Source: Irpex lacteus (Eukaryota > Basidiomycota > Agaricomycetes > Polyporales > Irpicaceae). From it: 14,397 nt of DNA. Made by a program: the position numbers and the translations under genes. Below are positions 1 through 5,893 of this stretch, in pieces. The DNA is taken from NCBI GenBank assembly GCA_001986395.2, contig MQVO02000215.1, positions 1 through 14,397 of the forward strand. Reading direction: 5' to 3'. Within the stretch, counting starts at the first letter, position 1. Each line of letters opens with the position of its first letter. A model generated the notes under the pieces. It did no database searches. It was not told the DNA's origin and worked only from the letters and a program-made list of their open reading frames with translations.

Positions 1-195
1 TATTATTTTTGTAGAAATAATTATAACCTTTAATTAATCTCAACCTGAGGATGAGATTTGCAGGGTGATAAAAGGCCATTCTGCAGGTTAAAGTACAAAT
101 TTCATTATAAAACAAAGATGAATAGTAAATGAGGAGTAGGGTTATTTAAGGAGACCTGCACTAAGTTGTATCGGCATTAATTTAATTAAATATAA
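1..195. other. Non-coding segment, partly GC-richer, unidentified
   Basis: No convincing gene is seen. Positions 45-110 and 150-175 are richer in G and C than the surroundings and contain complementary bits (gcagg / cctgc), so this may be the decayed end of a structured RNA or intron entering from outside the window. The minus strand has a short open stretch in code 4, but it is interrupted by stops and not recognised. The segment is cut by the window edge, so its identity may depend on sequence to the left. Confidence 0.3.
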
Positions 196-363
196 AAAGT
201 TACAAAAACATTCTTCAATAAAAATATAATTAACCTACAAAATAAACAGGTGGTGGTTACTCCTATAATTGCTTACGATAATTGCGATCTTTTAAAATTA
301 AAAATTATTTTTCTTCCTATTAAAAAAAGTATTAAAGTTAAATTCATTGTTTGATTACTATAA
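196..363 (+). pseudogene. Possible N-terminal remnant of a GIY-YIG intron endonuclease
   Basis: An open frame of 55 codons without an ATG start ends at TAA 361-363; one TGA near the end is read as Trp. Its middle part, VVVTPIIAYDNCDLLKLKII, resembles the segment that precedes the GIY-YIG motif in fungal mitochondrial intron ORFs, which often reads P-hydrophobic-Y-x-N-A/C-D followed by a K-L-x-I run. The GIY and YIG motifs themselves are absent. The frame runs instead into an AT-rich stretch that is repeated at 844-867. I infer a truncated homing-endonuclease scrap. It could equally be a chance open frame in AT-rich DNA, since the match is a recollected family pattern over about 20 residues. 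Confidence 0.3.
295..318 (+). repeat. 24-bp direct repeat, copy 1
   Basis: Identical 24-bp sequence (ending in tttttcttcct) is found again at 844-867, about 550 bp away in the same orientation. Copy 1 forms part of the GIY-like open frame; copy 2 lies in spacer. Confidence 0.7.
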
Positions 364-432
364 AGTAAATTATTTTAAAAAAGTAGTCAAAAGTGATTAT
401 CCACTACTATCCTGTTAGATAATCTCCTGCCT

Positions 433-473
433 GATGCCGCCTTCGGAGGCCTCGCATCCGACGGTGGCTATCA
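433..473. other. GC-rich hairpin block
   Basis: In DNA that is otherwise about three quarters AT, this stretch is strongly GC-rich. It can fold as gatgc (433-437) with gcatc (454-458) around an inner gcct/aggc stem (439-442, 447-450). An alternative stem pairs gatgccgcc (433-441) with ggtggctatc (464-473). It resembles the small mobile GC clusters known from fungal mitochondria. No second copy is seen in the window. Confidence 0.4.
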
Positions 474-606
474 TCTCCTTAAAAATAAGCCTCCCTCTGA
501 ATAAGTGTGTACCCCCTTACTATTAATATTGCTATAACCATAATAACCCGATAATTATAAATATTGTATAACTAATTAGGTTTAAAATTATAAACTATTG
601 TTCTCC

Positions 607-631
607 CCTTTTTTTTTATAAATAAAAAAGG
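607..631. repeat. GG-capped poly-T/poly-A hairpin, copy 1
   Basis: A run of CC followed by T's, a short AT loop, then A's followed by GG forms a long simple hairpin. The same design recurs at 2946-2969, 6450-6482, 6689-6718, 12443-12470 and 13665-13690. The recurrence of the CC/GG caps argues against random homopolymer runs. Confidence 0.55.
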
Positions 632-639
632 ATTCAAGT

Positions 640-983
640 AAAAACTTTTCCACCCTATTGATTTAATAACAATAAACACTATTGAATATAACTACCTAAT
701 TTTTAATAAACTAAGCTGTTTAGGGTTATTTACAACTGCGCCTAATATAATCTTGAATAAAAACAACCTACAGCTAAAAATTAAACACTGTTGTTCATAA
801 CACCTATAAACTATTATTATATTTATGATAATTTTATTTAGTTAAATTAAAAATTATTTTTCTTCCTAGGTTTACTTTTATTGTAAAAATTTTTCTTTTT
901 TATAATTCTCTATAATATTATACATATAAACTTAATCCAATAGAGAAGGAATAATCTCTAAATAAATTTAAAGATTCTCCCTC
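640..983. other. AT-rich spacer without recognised gene
   Basis: The longest plus-strand open frame here is about 52 codons without ATG (around 643-804) and resembles nothing I know. The stretch also contains the second copy of the 24-bp repeat (844-867). Nothing else is supported. Confidence 0.5.
844..867 (+). repeat. 24-bp direct repeat, copy 2
   Basis: Exact copy of 295-318, in the same orientation. Confidence 0.7.
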
Positions 984-1028
984 CCCTATTCTTTTATTTA
1001 TATTTTTTATTTTTTGTTTTTAAATTTA
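984..1028 (+). repeat. 45-bp direct repeat, copy 1
   Basis: Begins ccctattctttta and is identical to 1525-1569, exactly 541 bp away, which starts within the last bases of trnF. Together with the inverted repeat at 1097-1144 it shows that the DNA downstream of trnF was duplicated upstream of atp8, with one part in direct and one in inverted orientation. Confidence 0.85.
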
Positions 1029-1096
1029 TGTTTAAGAAAATAAAATTTATACTCTCTTATATAATTAAATACTTTTTTTATTTAGATATATAAAAA

Positions 1097-1144
1097 TAAT
1101 TAAATAATAAGTAACTAAAATAATAATTAAATAATTAAATATTT
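1097..1144. repeat. 48-bp inverted copy of the region preceding nad3
   Basis: Reading the minus strand of this stretch gives the same 48 bases as 1572-1619 on the plus strand. The two arms are separated by about 430 bp and enclose atp8, trnI and trnF. Such an inverted pair can form a large stem or promote inversion of the enclosed segment. Confidence 0.85.
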
Positions 1145-1211
1145 ATAAAATTTTAAAGTTCTATAAATCTATTCCTTATATTAAGGGATAAATAACTTTT
1201 AATTAAATTAA

Positions 1212-1370
1212 ATTTATAATAAATTTGGGGGATTAATACCATTTTTCTTTTTAAATCAATTATTTTACGGTTATATAATCTTATTCGCCTTATTAGTATT
1301 AGTTTCATGAGTAATTTTACCATATCTTTTACAGTTACAAATCGTGAGATTATTAATAACTAAATTATAA
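1212..1370 (+). CDS. atp8: ATP synthase subunit 8 (non-ATG start)
   Basis: Encodes the small Fo-sector subunit 8 of mitochondrial ATP synthase, an inner-membrane protein with one transmembrane helix. The frame carries the family's N-terminal signature IPFFFLNQL (from 1236), a hydrophobic helix and a short polar tail ending LLITKL before TAA 1368-1370. Fungal homologues are about 48 to 53 residues and usually begin MPQLIPF. Here the equivalent codons are TTT GGG GGA TTA, so there is no ATG. The only plausible in-frame starts are ATT at 1212 (52 residues, chosen here) or ATA at 1236 (44 residues). TGA at 1308-1310 falls inside the conserved helix and must be Trp, which shows genetic code 4. The gene is followed 7 bp later by trnI and was probably released by tRNA processing. 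Identity is strong; the start is uncertain. Confidence 0.8.
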
Positions 1371-1377
1371 TATAAAT

Positions 1378-1450
1378 AAGTCTATTATTTAATGGTTTAA
1401 AATATCTCCTTGATAAGGAGGCAATAGATGTTCGATCCATCTTAGACTTA
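1378..1450 (+). tRNA. trnI: tRNA-Ile (GAU), copy 1
   Basis: Folds as a full cloverleaf. The acceptor is aagtcta/tagactt, the D stem attt/aaat, and the anticodon stem tctcc/ggagg around the loop ttgataa with anticodon GAT. The T stem is agatg/catct with loop ttcgatc, and the discriminator is A. It lies between atp8 and trnF, 2 bp from the latter. A divergent second tRNA with the same anticodon occurs at 3568-3638. Confidence 0.92.
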
Positions 1451-1452
1451 AA

Positions 1453-1526
1453 GTTCCCATAGCTTAATTTGGTTAGAGCAATAAATTGAAGCTTTATTGA
1501 TAAAAGTTCAAGTCTTTTTGGGGACC
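1453..1526 (+). tRNA. trnF: tRNA-Phe (GAA)
   Basis: Cloverleaf with acceptor gttccca/tggggac, D stem gctt/gagc and anticodon stem ataaa/tttat around ttgaagc (anticodon GAA). The T arm is aaaag-ttcaagt-ctttt and the discriminator C. The 45-bp repeat copy 2 begins at its last bases, so the duplication breakpoint coincides with the tRNA 3' end. Confidence 0.92.
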
Positions 1527-1569
1527 CTATTCTTTTATTTATATTTTTTATTTTTTGTTTTTAAATTTA
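1525..1569 (+). repeat. 45-bp direct repeat, copy 2
   Basis: Identical to 984-1028. It overlaps the final two bases of trnF and continues into the AT-rich spacer in front of the possible nad2 tail. Confidence 0.85.
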
Positions 1570-1570
1570 A

Positions 1571-1738
1571 AAAATATTTAATTATTTAATTATTATTTTA
1601 GTTACTTATTATTTAATTAAATCTATTTATATTAATAAGAGTATTTCTTATATTTTATCTTTTAATATTATTTTATTAATATCTTTTTATTTTTATTTAC
1701 CTTATTTATTAGAAGGTTTATATCTTTTATTATTATAA
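1571..1738 (+). pseudogene. nad2: Possible nad2 3' tail (about 55 codons)
   Basis: An open frame follows TAA 1568-1570 and ends at TAA 1736-1738, whose last A is the first base of the nad3 ATG. A one-base TAATG overlap of nad2 and nad3 is a classic fungal mitochondrial arrangement. The peptide is very hydrophobic, for example [18 protein letters not shown] at its end, as expected for a nad2 C terminus. No start codon or other nad2 sequence lies upstream; the frame is abutted by trnF and the duplicated repeat. So if it is nad2, only the end is present here and the body must lie elsewhere or be lost. Low complexity makes homology hard to judge by eye. Confidence 0.35.
1572..1619. repeat. 48-bp inverted repeat, partner of 1097-1144
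   Basis: Exact reverse complement of 1097-1144. It forms the first third of the possible nad2 tail. Confidence 0.85.
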
Positions 1739-2130
1739 TGTTTCATATTTATCTTTATTTAAGTCCTATTGTTGCTATTTTATTAATATTAATTAATTAT
1801 TTTATATCTTTAGATAATTCTTATATTGAAAAGAAAAGTCCTTTTGAATGTGGTTTTACTTCTTATGAACAATCTAGATCTTCTTTTAATGTTTCTTTCA
1901 TTTTAGTTGCTATCTTATTTTTACCTTTTGATTTAGAAATCTCTTCTCTTTTACCTTATGTTATCTCCGCTTATAATAATAATCTTTACGGTTTATTTAT
2001 CTTATTATTCTTTTTATTTATTTTAATACCCTTTAATAATCCAGCCGATATCTTTTTATTGCTGGAGGAGGTGACCCTGTACTATACCAACACCTATTCT
2101 TCCAAACAATTCTATATGTTATTCCTCTAG
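1738..2130 (+). CDS. nad3: NADH dehydrogenase subunit 3 with altered C terminus
   Basis: Complex I membrane subunit ND3. The family signature is clear: [20 protein letters not shown] (the conserved FECG loop) followed by [16 protein letters not shown] and [16 protein letters not shown], within three transmembrane helices. The ATG overlaps the preceding TAA by one base. Homology to ND3 runs to about residue 100 (FLFIL). The expected end, a short segment with a conserved Tyr-Glu after the last helix, is missing. Instead the last 28 or so codons read through DNA that in another frame encodes a piece of cox1 (see 2061-2384) to a chance TAG. Either this chimeric protein is the functional ND3, or the gene is 3'-truncated and an intact copy lies elsewhere. 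No other nad3 3' end was found in the window. Confidence 0.85.
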   Translation: MFHIYLYLSPIVAILLILINYFISLDNSYIEKKSPFECGFTSYEQSRSSFNVSFILVAILFLPFDLEISSLLPYVISAYNNNLYGLFILLFFLFILIPFNNPADIFLLLEEVTLYYTNTYSSKQFYMLFL

Positions 2131-2384
2131 TTATTATGCCTTCGGGTTTCCGGTTTAACGCATTTTATTCACTCTATGCAAAGCGATTTCCTAACGCAGT
2201 AGCTCCAAGTCAATCATTTCTTGAATGGCTGATTGGGTTTGCTGTAGGCGATGGTAGCTTTGTAGTTAACAGCCGAGGAACTGCTGTATTCGTGATTACA
2301 CAACTTACTGAAGATATTCAGGTACTTCTGAACATTATTTTTGTTTACAGGGGAGAAATAAAAGTTAATATATTAATAAATTAA
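2061..2384 (+). pseudogene. cox1 exon scrap fused to truncated LAGLIDADG endonuclease ORF
   Basis: In the frame shifted relative to nad3, codons from 2061 read [13 protein letters not shown], the highly conserved cox1 stretch. They continue without a stop into an intron-type ORF (ATG at 2136 is internal) containing FLEWLIGFAVGDGSF, a first LAGLIDADG motif. This is the usual structure of a cox1 group I intron whose ORF is continuous with the upstream exon. The similarity ends around 2320 (DIQVL) and the frame stops at TAA 2382-2384, so the second LAGLIDADG motif and the rest of the intron are missing. The base usage (ccctgtactatacc, ccttcgggttt) is less AT-rich than nad3. I infer that a cox1 exon-intron junction fragment was inserted into, or recombined with, the nad3 3' end. 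Confidence 0.75.
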
Positions 2385-2430
2385 GAATAAATATAATAAA
2401 CTGTTTGAACTATACTAATATTTCTAATAT

Positions 2431-2505
2431 GTAAGATTAAAGAATATAAATATAATTAATTACTATTTATACAATTAAAGAATATATAATTTGAACTCTT
2501 AGTTA
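2431..2505. repeat. Dispersed repeat with TTAAAGAATAT and TTTGAACTCTTA motifs
   Basis: Contains attaaagaatat (2437 and 2477 areas) and tttgaactctta (about 2490-2502). The same two motifs recur together at 11038-11100 (inverted) and 13783-13845, and in part at about 10010-10050 and 13385-13440. This is a loosely conserved spacer repeat family. Confidence 0.45.
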
Positions 2506-2845
2506 AGGAGCGTAGCGAGTGAGTGGAACGAGGGATACTATAGATTAAAATAAACAAAAATCTTCTTTTCTTAAACTCTTTAGCATTAACCACAATACAA
2601 CTTGTAGTATTATTACTTCTACCGAACCCTCCGTATAAACAATTTAATAATAATTTAGCAATCCATCTTTTTGCCCCTTTTGACTCAGCTTTAACTTTAT
2701 ATAAAGTATTTACATAATCAGAGAAAATATCAACTTTCTCACAGGAGTAGCCTCCTTTAATAATAAATTGATATTCAGGAATTAAATTTTTAGCCATTTT
2801 CAACTCTTCAGAGAAATAAATAGCAGTCCATTTACCTACCTCCTT
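2456..2845 (-). pseudogene. dpo: Linear-plasmid DNA polymerase (family B) palm fragment
   Basis: Reading the minus strand from 2845, an open frame begins KEVGKWTAIYFSEELKMAK (the internal ATG is at 2803) and includes KGAKRWIAKLLLNCLYGGFG. The latter is polymerase motif B of family-B enzymes (K-x3-N-x-x-Y-G-x-F-G) found in protein-primed mitochondrial plasmids. Similarity continues to about NAKEFKK, near 2570. After that the frame runs through a GC-rich insertion (2508-2543) and AT-rich DNA to a chance stop. Upstream it is cut by TAA 2846-2848, so motif A is missing; motif C is also absent. Same strand and correct order relative to the dpo exonuclease part at 4630-5748, so both could derive from one plasmid gene split by later insertions. 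Not functional as it stands. Confidence 0.8.
2508..2543. other. GC-rich cluster at the dpo fragment end
   Basis: A short block built from repeating gag/gcg/gtg steps (ggagcgtagcgagtgagtgg) sits exactly where similarity of the minus-strand dpo fragment ends. It looks like a small GC cluster insertion or a recombination junction. Confidence 0.45.
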
Positions 2846-2853
2846 TTATTTAA

Positions 2854-3144
2854 ATAAAAATAAAAATAAGGAAAGTAGCTACTTGTTCCATTAAAAAAAA
2901 TAATGGTTCAATCGAAGCATTAGATAATGGAACTCCCTCTTCTATCCTTTTTTTTATTAAAAAAAAAGGGGAAGAAGATTTTAGTTGGTTTGTAGATGAG
3001 GATGGTAAGATGATAGACTATAATAAAAAGATTAATGTTTTTGAAGCTGTACAATTATTGCACCACTTTCTAAACAAAAAGTATGGTATATCTAAGGAAA
3101 CGGTTAAAGAAATAAAATTTATATCTAATATTTTTTTATTCTAA
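2854..3144 (+). CDS. Unidentified ORF remnant (about 96 codons)
   Basis: An open frame with no ATG start runs from after TAA 2851-2853 to TAA 3142-3144. The first third is interrupted by homopolymer hairpins (2893-2905 and 2946-2969). The part from 2971 onward looks like genuine protein of mixed composition: EEDFSWFVDEDGKM, then acidic and lysine-rich segments, then KKYGISKETVKEIKF. I do not recognise a family. It lies between two dpo pieces, opposite to them in strand, so it may be a fragment of another linear-plasmid gene. An ATG within the frame occurs only at GKM (3010), so a full gene is unlikely to be present. Confidence 0.35.
   Translation: MKIKIRKVATCSIKKNNGSIEALDNGTPSSILFFIKKKGEEDFSWFVDEDGKMIDYNKKINVFEAVQLLHHFLNKKYGISKETVKEIKFISNIFLF
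2946..2969. repeat. GG-capped poly-T/poly-A hairpin, copy 2
   Basis: CC plus nine T's, an ATT loop, nine or so A's and GG. It lies inside the open frame 2854-3144, which suggests it is an insertion into older coding DNA. Confidence 0.5.
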
Positions 3145-3375
3145 CAGCTGTGTAATTGTAAGACTCTATTAAAATTTTATTTACTTTATATTTTTATACT
3201 TTACTTTGTTGAAGACTATTAAAATTATAACCTCTCTACTTAAACATTTTTTATTTTTTTATTTCTTTATTTTTATTTATTGAATATAATAATCTAATTA
3301 TAATATTTTATTTTAAGTTTTAATTTTAATATTATAAATTTAATTTATTTAATAAAAGGAATGATGTGAATATAA
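3145..3375. other. AT-rich spacer, nothing recognised
   Basis: Low-complexity AT-rich DNA with no convincing open frame, tRNA or element. Confidence 0.5.
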
Positions 3376-3510
3376 TTGGCACTCATATATCTAGATGTTA
3401 TGTTCCGAACTCCTGAAGAACCACGGTTAAGTGTGGTGGGATCAGTAGGAACAGTAAGTAATATGACAAGGAGGTGTGGCGACCTGACGTTTAAGTACAT
3501 ACCAATTTTA
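3376..3510 (+). other. GC-richer structured block, possible decayed RNA or intron end
   Basis: Markedly GC-richer than its flanks. It contains ttccgaactcctgaag and a hairpin ccacggttaagtgtgg (3422-3437), then aacagtaagtaatatgacaaggaggtgtggcgacc. The second part resembles the 3' end (domain VI region) of group IIA introns such as the bacterial Ll.LtrB intron. The first motif resembles the loop C region of 5S rRNA or the 3' strand of domain V. Neither reading can be completed into a full structure by eye. The 68-codon frame through it (to 3582, running into trnI) has no recognisable protein and is probably not a gene. Confidence 0.3.
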
Positions 3511-3567
3511 TTTTTGGGTTTATTAACCCCCTATGAACCTTTTAATAAAGCTAAATATAAATTAATT

Positions 3568-3638
3568 AAGCCTATGATTTAAAGGTAGAATAATTTCTTG
3601 ATAAGGAATCTGTAGAAGTTCGAATCTTCTTGGGCTTA
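3568..3638 (+). tRNA. trnI: tRNA-Ile (GAU), copy 2
   Basis: Full cloverleaf. The acceptor is aagccta/tgggctt, the D stem attt/gaat, and the anticodon stem atttc/ggaat around ttgataa (anticodon GAT). The T arm is agaag-ttcgaat-cttct and the discriminator A. It shares the anticodon loop and acceptor start with the tRNA at 1378-1450 but differs at many other positions, so it is an old duplicate or an acquired second isoacceptor rather than a recent copy. Confidence 0.9.
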
Positions 3639-3672
3639 TTGTCTTTTTTTTTTAATTATTCTTTTGTTTAAT

Positions 3673-3766
3673 CCCAACCCAAAAAAACTAATTATTTCAT
3701 CCGCAATTATTAAAATTTAATTTAATTAAATTTTAATTAGAGCCTAGTTTTTTTGTTGGTTTATTA
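3673..3766 (+). repeat. Palindromic element A (94 bp)
   Basis: Starts cccaacccaaaaaaacta and ends tagtttttttgttggtttatta. The ends form inverted repeats, and the centre contains a near-palindrome of attaaaatttaattt type. The conserved core includes atttcatccgcaattatt on the left and aattagagcctag on the right. An exact copy of all 94 bases in the opposite orientation lies at 6246-6339 (element D). Followed by a poly-A/ggagg half-hairpin and 140 bp of unassigned spacer. Confidence 0.85.
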
Positions 3767-3911
3767 AAAAAAAAAGGAGGGTAAAGGTAATAATGATTGT
3801 TACAGTGATAAAAATTAAATATATAATATATTGTTAGACCACTGTCTTTCCCCACTCCTCACCTACTTTTGTCTTTTTCTTATGCCTTTTTATTTTCTTT
3901 ATTTCTTTTTT

Positions 3912-3935
3912 TTTTAATTAGAGCCTAGTTTTTTT
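3912..3935 (+). repeat. Palindromic element B (partial, right end only)
   Basis: ttttaattagagcctagttttttt matches the right 24 bases of the element core, with the left part missing. Its junction with the open frame that leads to GTG 3980 suggests a truncated insertion or an excision scar. Confidence 0.7.
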
Positions 3936-3979
3936 GATTTGAAAATAATAAATTTAAATCTAAAATTATAATAATTAGA

Positions 3980-4509
3980 GTGGATTCAAGCACTGACAAT
4001 TTCAATCATAAGGATTTCCTTAATAATGAAAATATTTCTTATGGATTAACTATAAATACAGAAAATGTATTGGAATATAAATTTAATATCTTAGAATTTA
4101 GTTTAATGTTAGTTTCATATTTAAATATTAATCTCCCTGGTACTGCAGTGAAATTGAATATGTTAGCTAGATTAGTAGGAGGATACGAGTTAGATAAAGC
4201 ACCTGCTTTATCGAATGTTTTATTTGTGTTTGAAGATTTAACTTGGGTATATTTACAAGGAATATTATCTAAAGTTAATATAAAATTAAGTAGTGGTAGT
4301 ACAAGTAAAAAAATTTACTGTCTACTGTTCAATTTTATTTAAGTAACTTCTTAAATATCTTTGGATACTCTGCTGATGAGGTATACCAAAGTTTTATAAG
4401 TAACAATAAAAAAAGTAATGTTATACTTTATAATCAAGACTCTGAAAGAGGATTTTTAACTAAAATGATAATAAAGTTTTTAAATGATACTATAAATAAT
4501 ATAAATTAA
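3980..4509 (+). pseudogene. Unidentified ORF broken by a one-base frameshift
   Basis: From GTG 3980 a frame of 120 codons ends at TAA 4340-4342. A second frame, which is open from the seven-A run at 4307-4313, continues as a normal-looking protein (for example NIFGYSADEVYQSFISNN and NQDSERGFLTKM) to TAA 4507-4509. One extra A in that run would join them into about 176 residues, so this is either a frameshifted gene or a homopolymer sequencing error. The frame is also open upstream of the GTG to the edge of element B, with one TGA read as Trp. The protein has mixed composition with a hydrophobic stretch (FNILEFSLMLVSYLNINL) and is not recognised. It lies head-to-tail opposite the dpo gene inside the element A/D bracket, so it is plausibly linear-plasmid derived. 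Confidence 0.45.
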
Positions 4510-4558
4510 AACATAGAAGAATTAAAAAAAAATAAAGATATTAGAAAGAATAATCGGC

Positions 4559-4653
4559 ACTCCCCCAAAAAAAACTAGTTAGAATTATTTCATCCGCAAT
4601 TATTAAAATTTAATTAAATTAAATTTTAATTAGAGCCTAGTTTTTTGGGGAGT
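4559..4653 (+). repeat. Palindromic element C (95 bp), inserted in dpo
   Basis: actccccc plus eight A's and ctagttagaattatttcatccgc on the left; the AT-rich palindromic centre; gagcctagttttttggggagt on the right. The inverted ends pair over about 17 bases. It interrupts the minus-strand dpo: the last seven or so codons of that frame are element sequence. Just beyond it, on the minus strand, codons GVPIILSNIF could be the resumption of dpo, but this is too short to prove. Confidence 0.85.
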
Positions 4654-5748
4654 TTTATAAATTCTCATAGGTAACGCAGGAAGAGTATAAGAAGAATTAA
4701 TATTAACTTTAAATTTCTTATAAACAAGTTCATTAAATTTAACTAACACTTGGAACAATGATTTACAATCGATTTTACAATAAGTAAGAGCTTGATCTTT
4801 AAAGTTCCATGGTCCAGATTTATTATTATAATGTAAATCAAACAATTGTTCATAATCTGCCCTAGAAAGATCAGTAAATAATTCATAAGCAGGGAAATCC
4901 CCGCTATAATTAATATCTGAGAAGTAAAAAGGGAAATGTGTTTTAACAGTAGGTACATTAAATGATTTACACAATCTTCTTAGGCCCATAGGTAATAATA
5001 GGAATGAATCTTTAAAGATAATAGTTCTATTATTCACTTTAAATCTGATAGCCATTAATTTACCATTAAATAATAATGGTTTAACAGTGGCTCCAGGATA
5101 ATTTAATAAATGTTTAAGAAGTAAGATTTCATCAAAACCAGATAGATTATGTGCATAAGCATATTTAATACTCTTTAAATTTAATAGTTGATCTAAAAAT
5201 GAAATAAACATAGTTGCTTGTGCTTCCTCTGTTATATTAGTAGCAATAGAATTAATATAGTTACCCCCAGTATAATGACCATAGTAAGCTGTAATTAGAT
5301 AAGGATGATGATTACCAGAAACATTAACTGTTTCTATATCAAATGTACAAAATGTATCCAAAGCTGATATTTTTTCTTCTACTTTGTGTACTTTAAAGGG
5401 TTTAGCAGGTAATTGTTTTTCAGTTACAATTACTTCACCATCTTGAATATATAAAGTATCATGATTGATTTCTCTTCTAAAGATATTCTGACTTAATTTT
5501 GTATCAGTGAATCTTTGATCTAGAAAACCATGATAATGTACACTATTAATATTATCTTTTTGATGAATTTCTATAGGTTGTTCCCCATCAAAGATTTTAT
5601 ATATTACAGTACCATCTGAAGAATCATCCACAAATTTTACTCTCCCAAAATGATGAGGATTCATATTGGTAGAGCATATCACTGTTAATGATGGTATCCA
5701 TGTTCAATTCACGGGTACAACTGTTTTCTTATGTCTTGATGACAACAT
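4630..5748 (-). pseudogene. dpo: Linear-plasmid DNA polymerase (family B), 5' part with exonuclease domain
   Basis: N-terminal part of a protein-primed family-B DNA polymerase as carried by fungal mitochondrial linear plasmids. With TGA as Trp (codon 15, 5704-5706) the frame begins at ATG 5746-5748 and is 372 residues long. A GTG at 5682 is internal and only appears as a start under the standard code. The 3'-5' exonuclease motifs are intact: Exo I FDIE (Asp137, Glu139), Exo II AYAHNLSGFDE (Asn201, Asp206) and Exo III YCKID (Tyr323, Asp327). Complete plasmid polymerases are usually well over 700 residues. Here the frame ends at palindromic element C, and the polymerase motifs A, B and C are missing. 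Motif B occurs on the same strand at 2456-2845. A truncated, presumably non-functional gene, though its long intact frame suggests a fairly recent break. Confidence 0.9.
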
Positions 5749-5893
5749 ATGACTAGTTAATATATTTATATTGACTTAATAGTACTTTTTTTACTATTAG
5801 ATCATATGTATTTAGACTAATTAATAAATTATTTATCTTTATTATATATTATTTTATATAATATTTATTATTTAACTAGGGTAAAACTAAAAA
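5749..5893. other. Very AT-rich spacer between dpo and the RT fragment
   Basis: Mostly A and T with no open frame or structured RNA seen. It would contain the dpo promoter or leader if the gene were expressed. Confidence 0.4.

Noticed and set aside
1..195. Ribosomal RNA fragment
   Set aside because: None of the universally conserved LSU or SSU strings is present.
2136..2384. LAGLIDADG ORF starting at ATG 2136
   Set aside because: The frame is continuous with cox1 exon codons upstream, so the ATG is internal to an exon-fused intron ORF.
3376..3582. 68-codon ORF
   Set aside because: It starts from a non-ATG codon, runs into trnI and crosses a block with RNA-like structure; no protein family recognised.
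4743..4958. Minus-strand 71-codon frame
   Set aside because: It overlaps the dpo frame on the same strand in another phase; the dpo frame carries the Exo III motif there, so this is a shadow.
5680..5682. GTG as the dpo start
   Set aside because: With TGA as Trp the frame continues 22 codons upstream to an ATG at 5746-5748; the GTG is internal.
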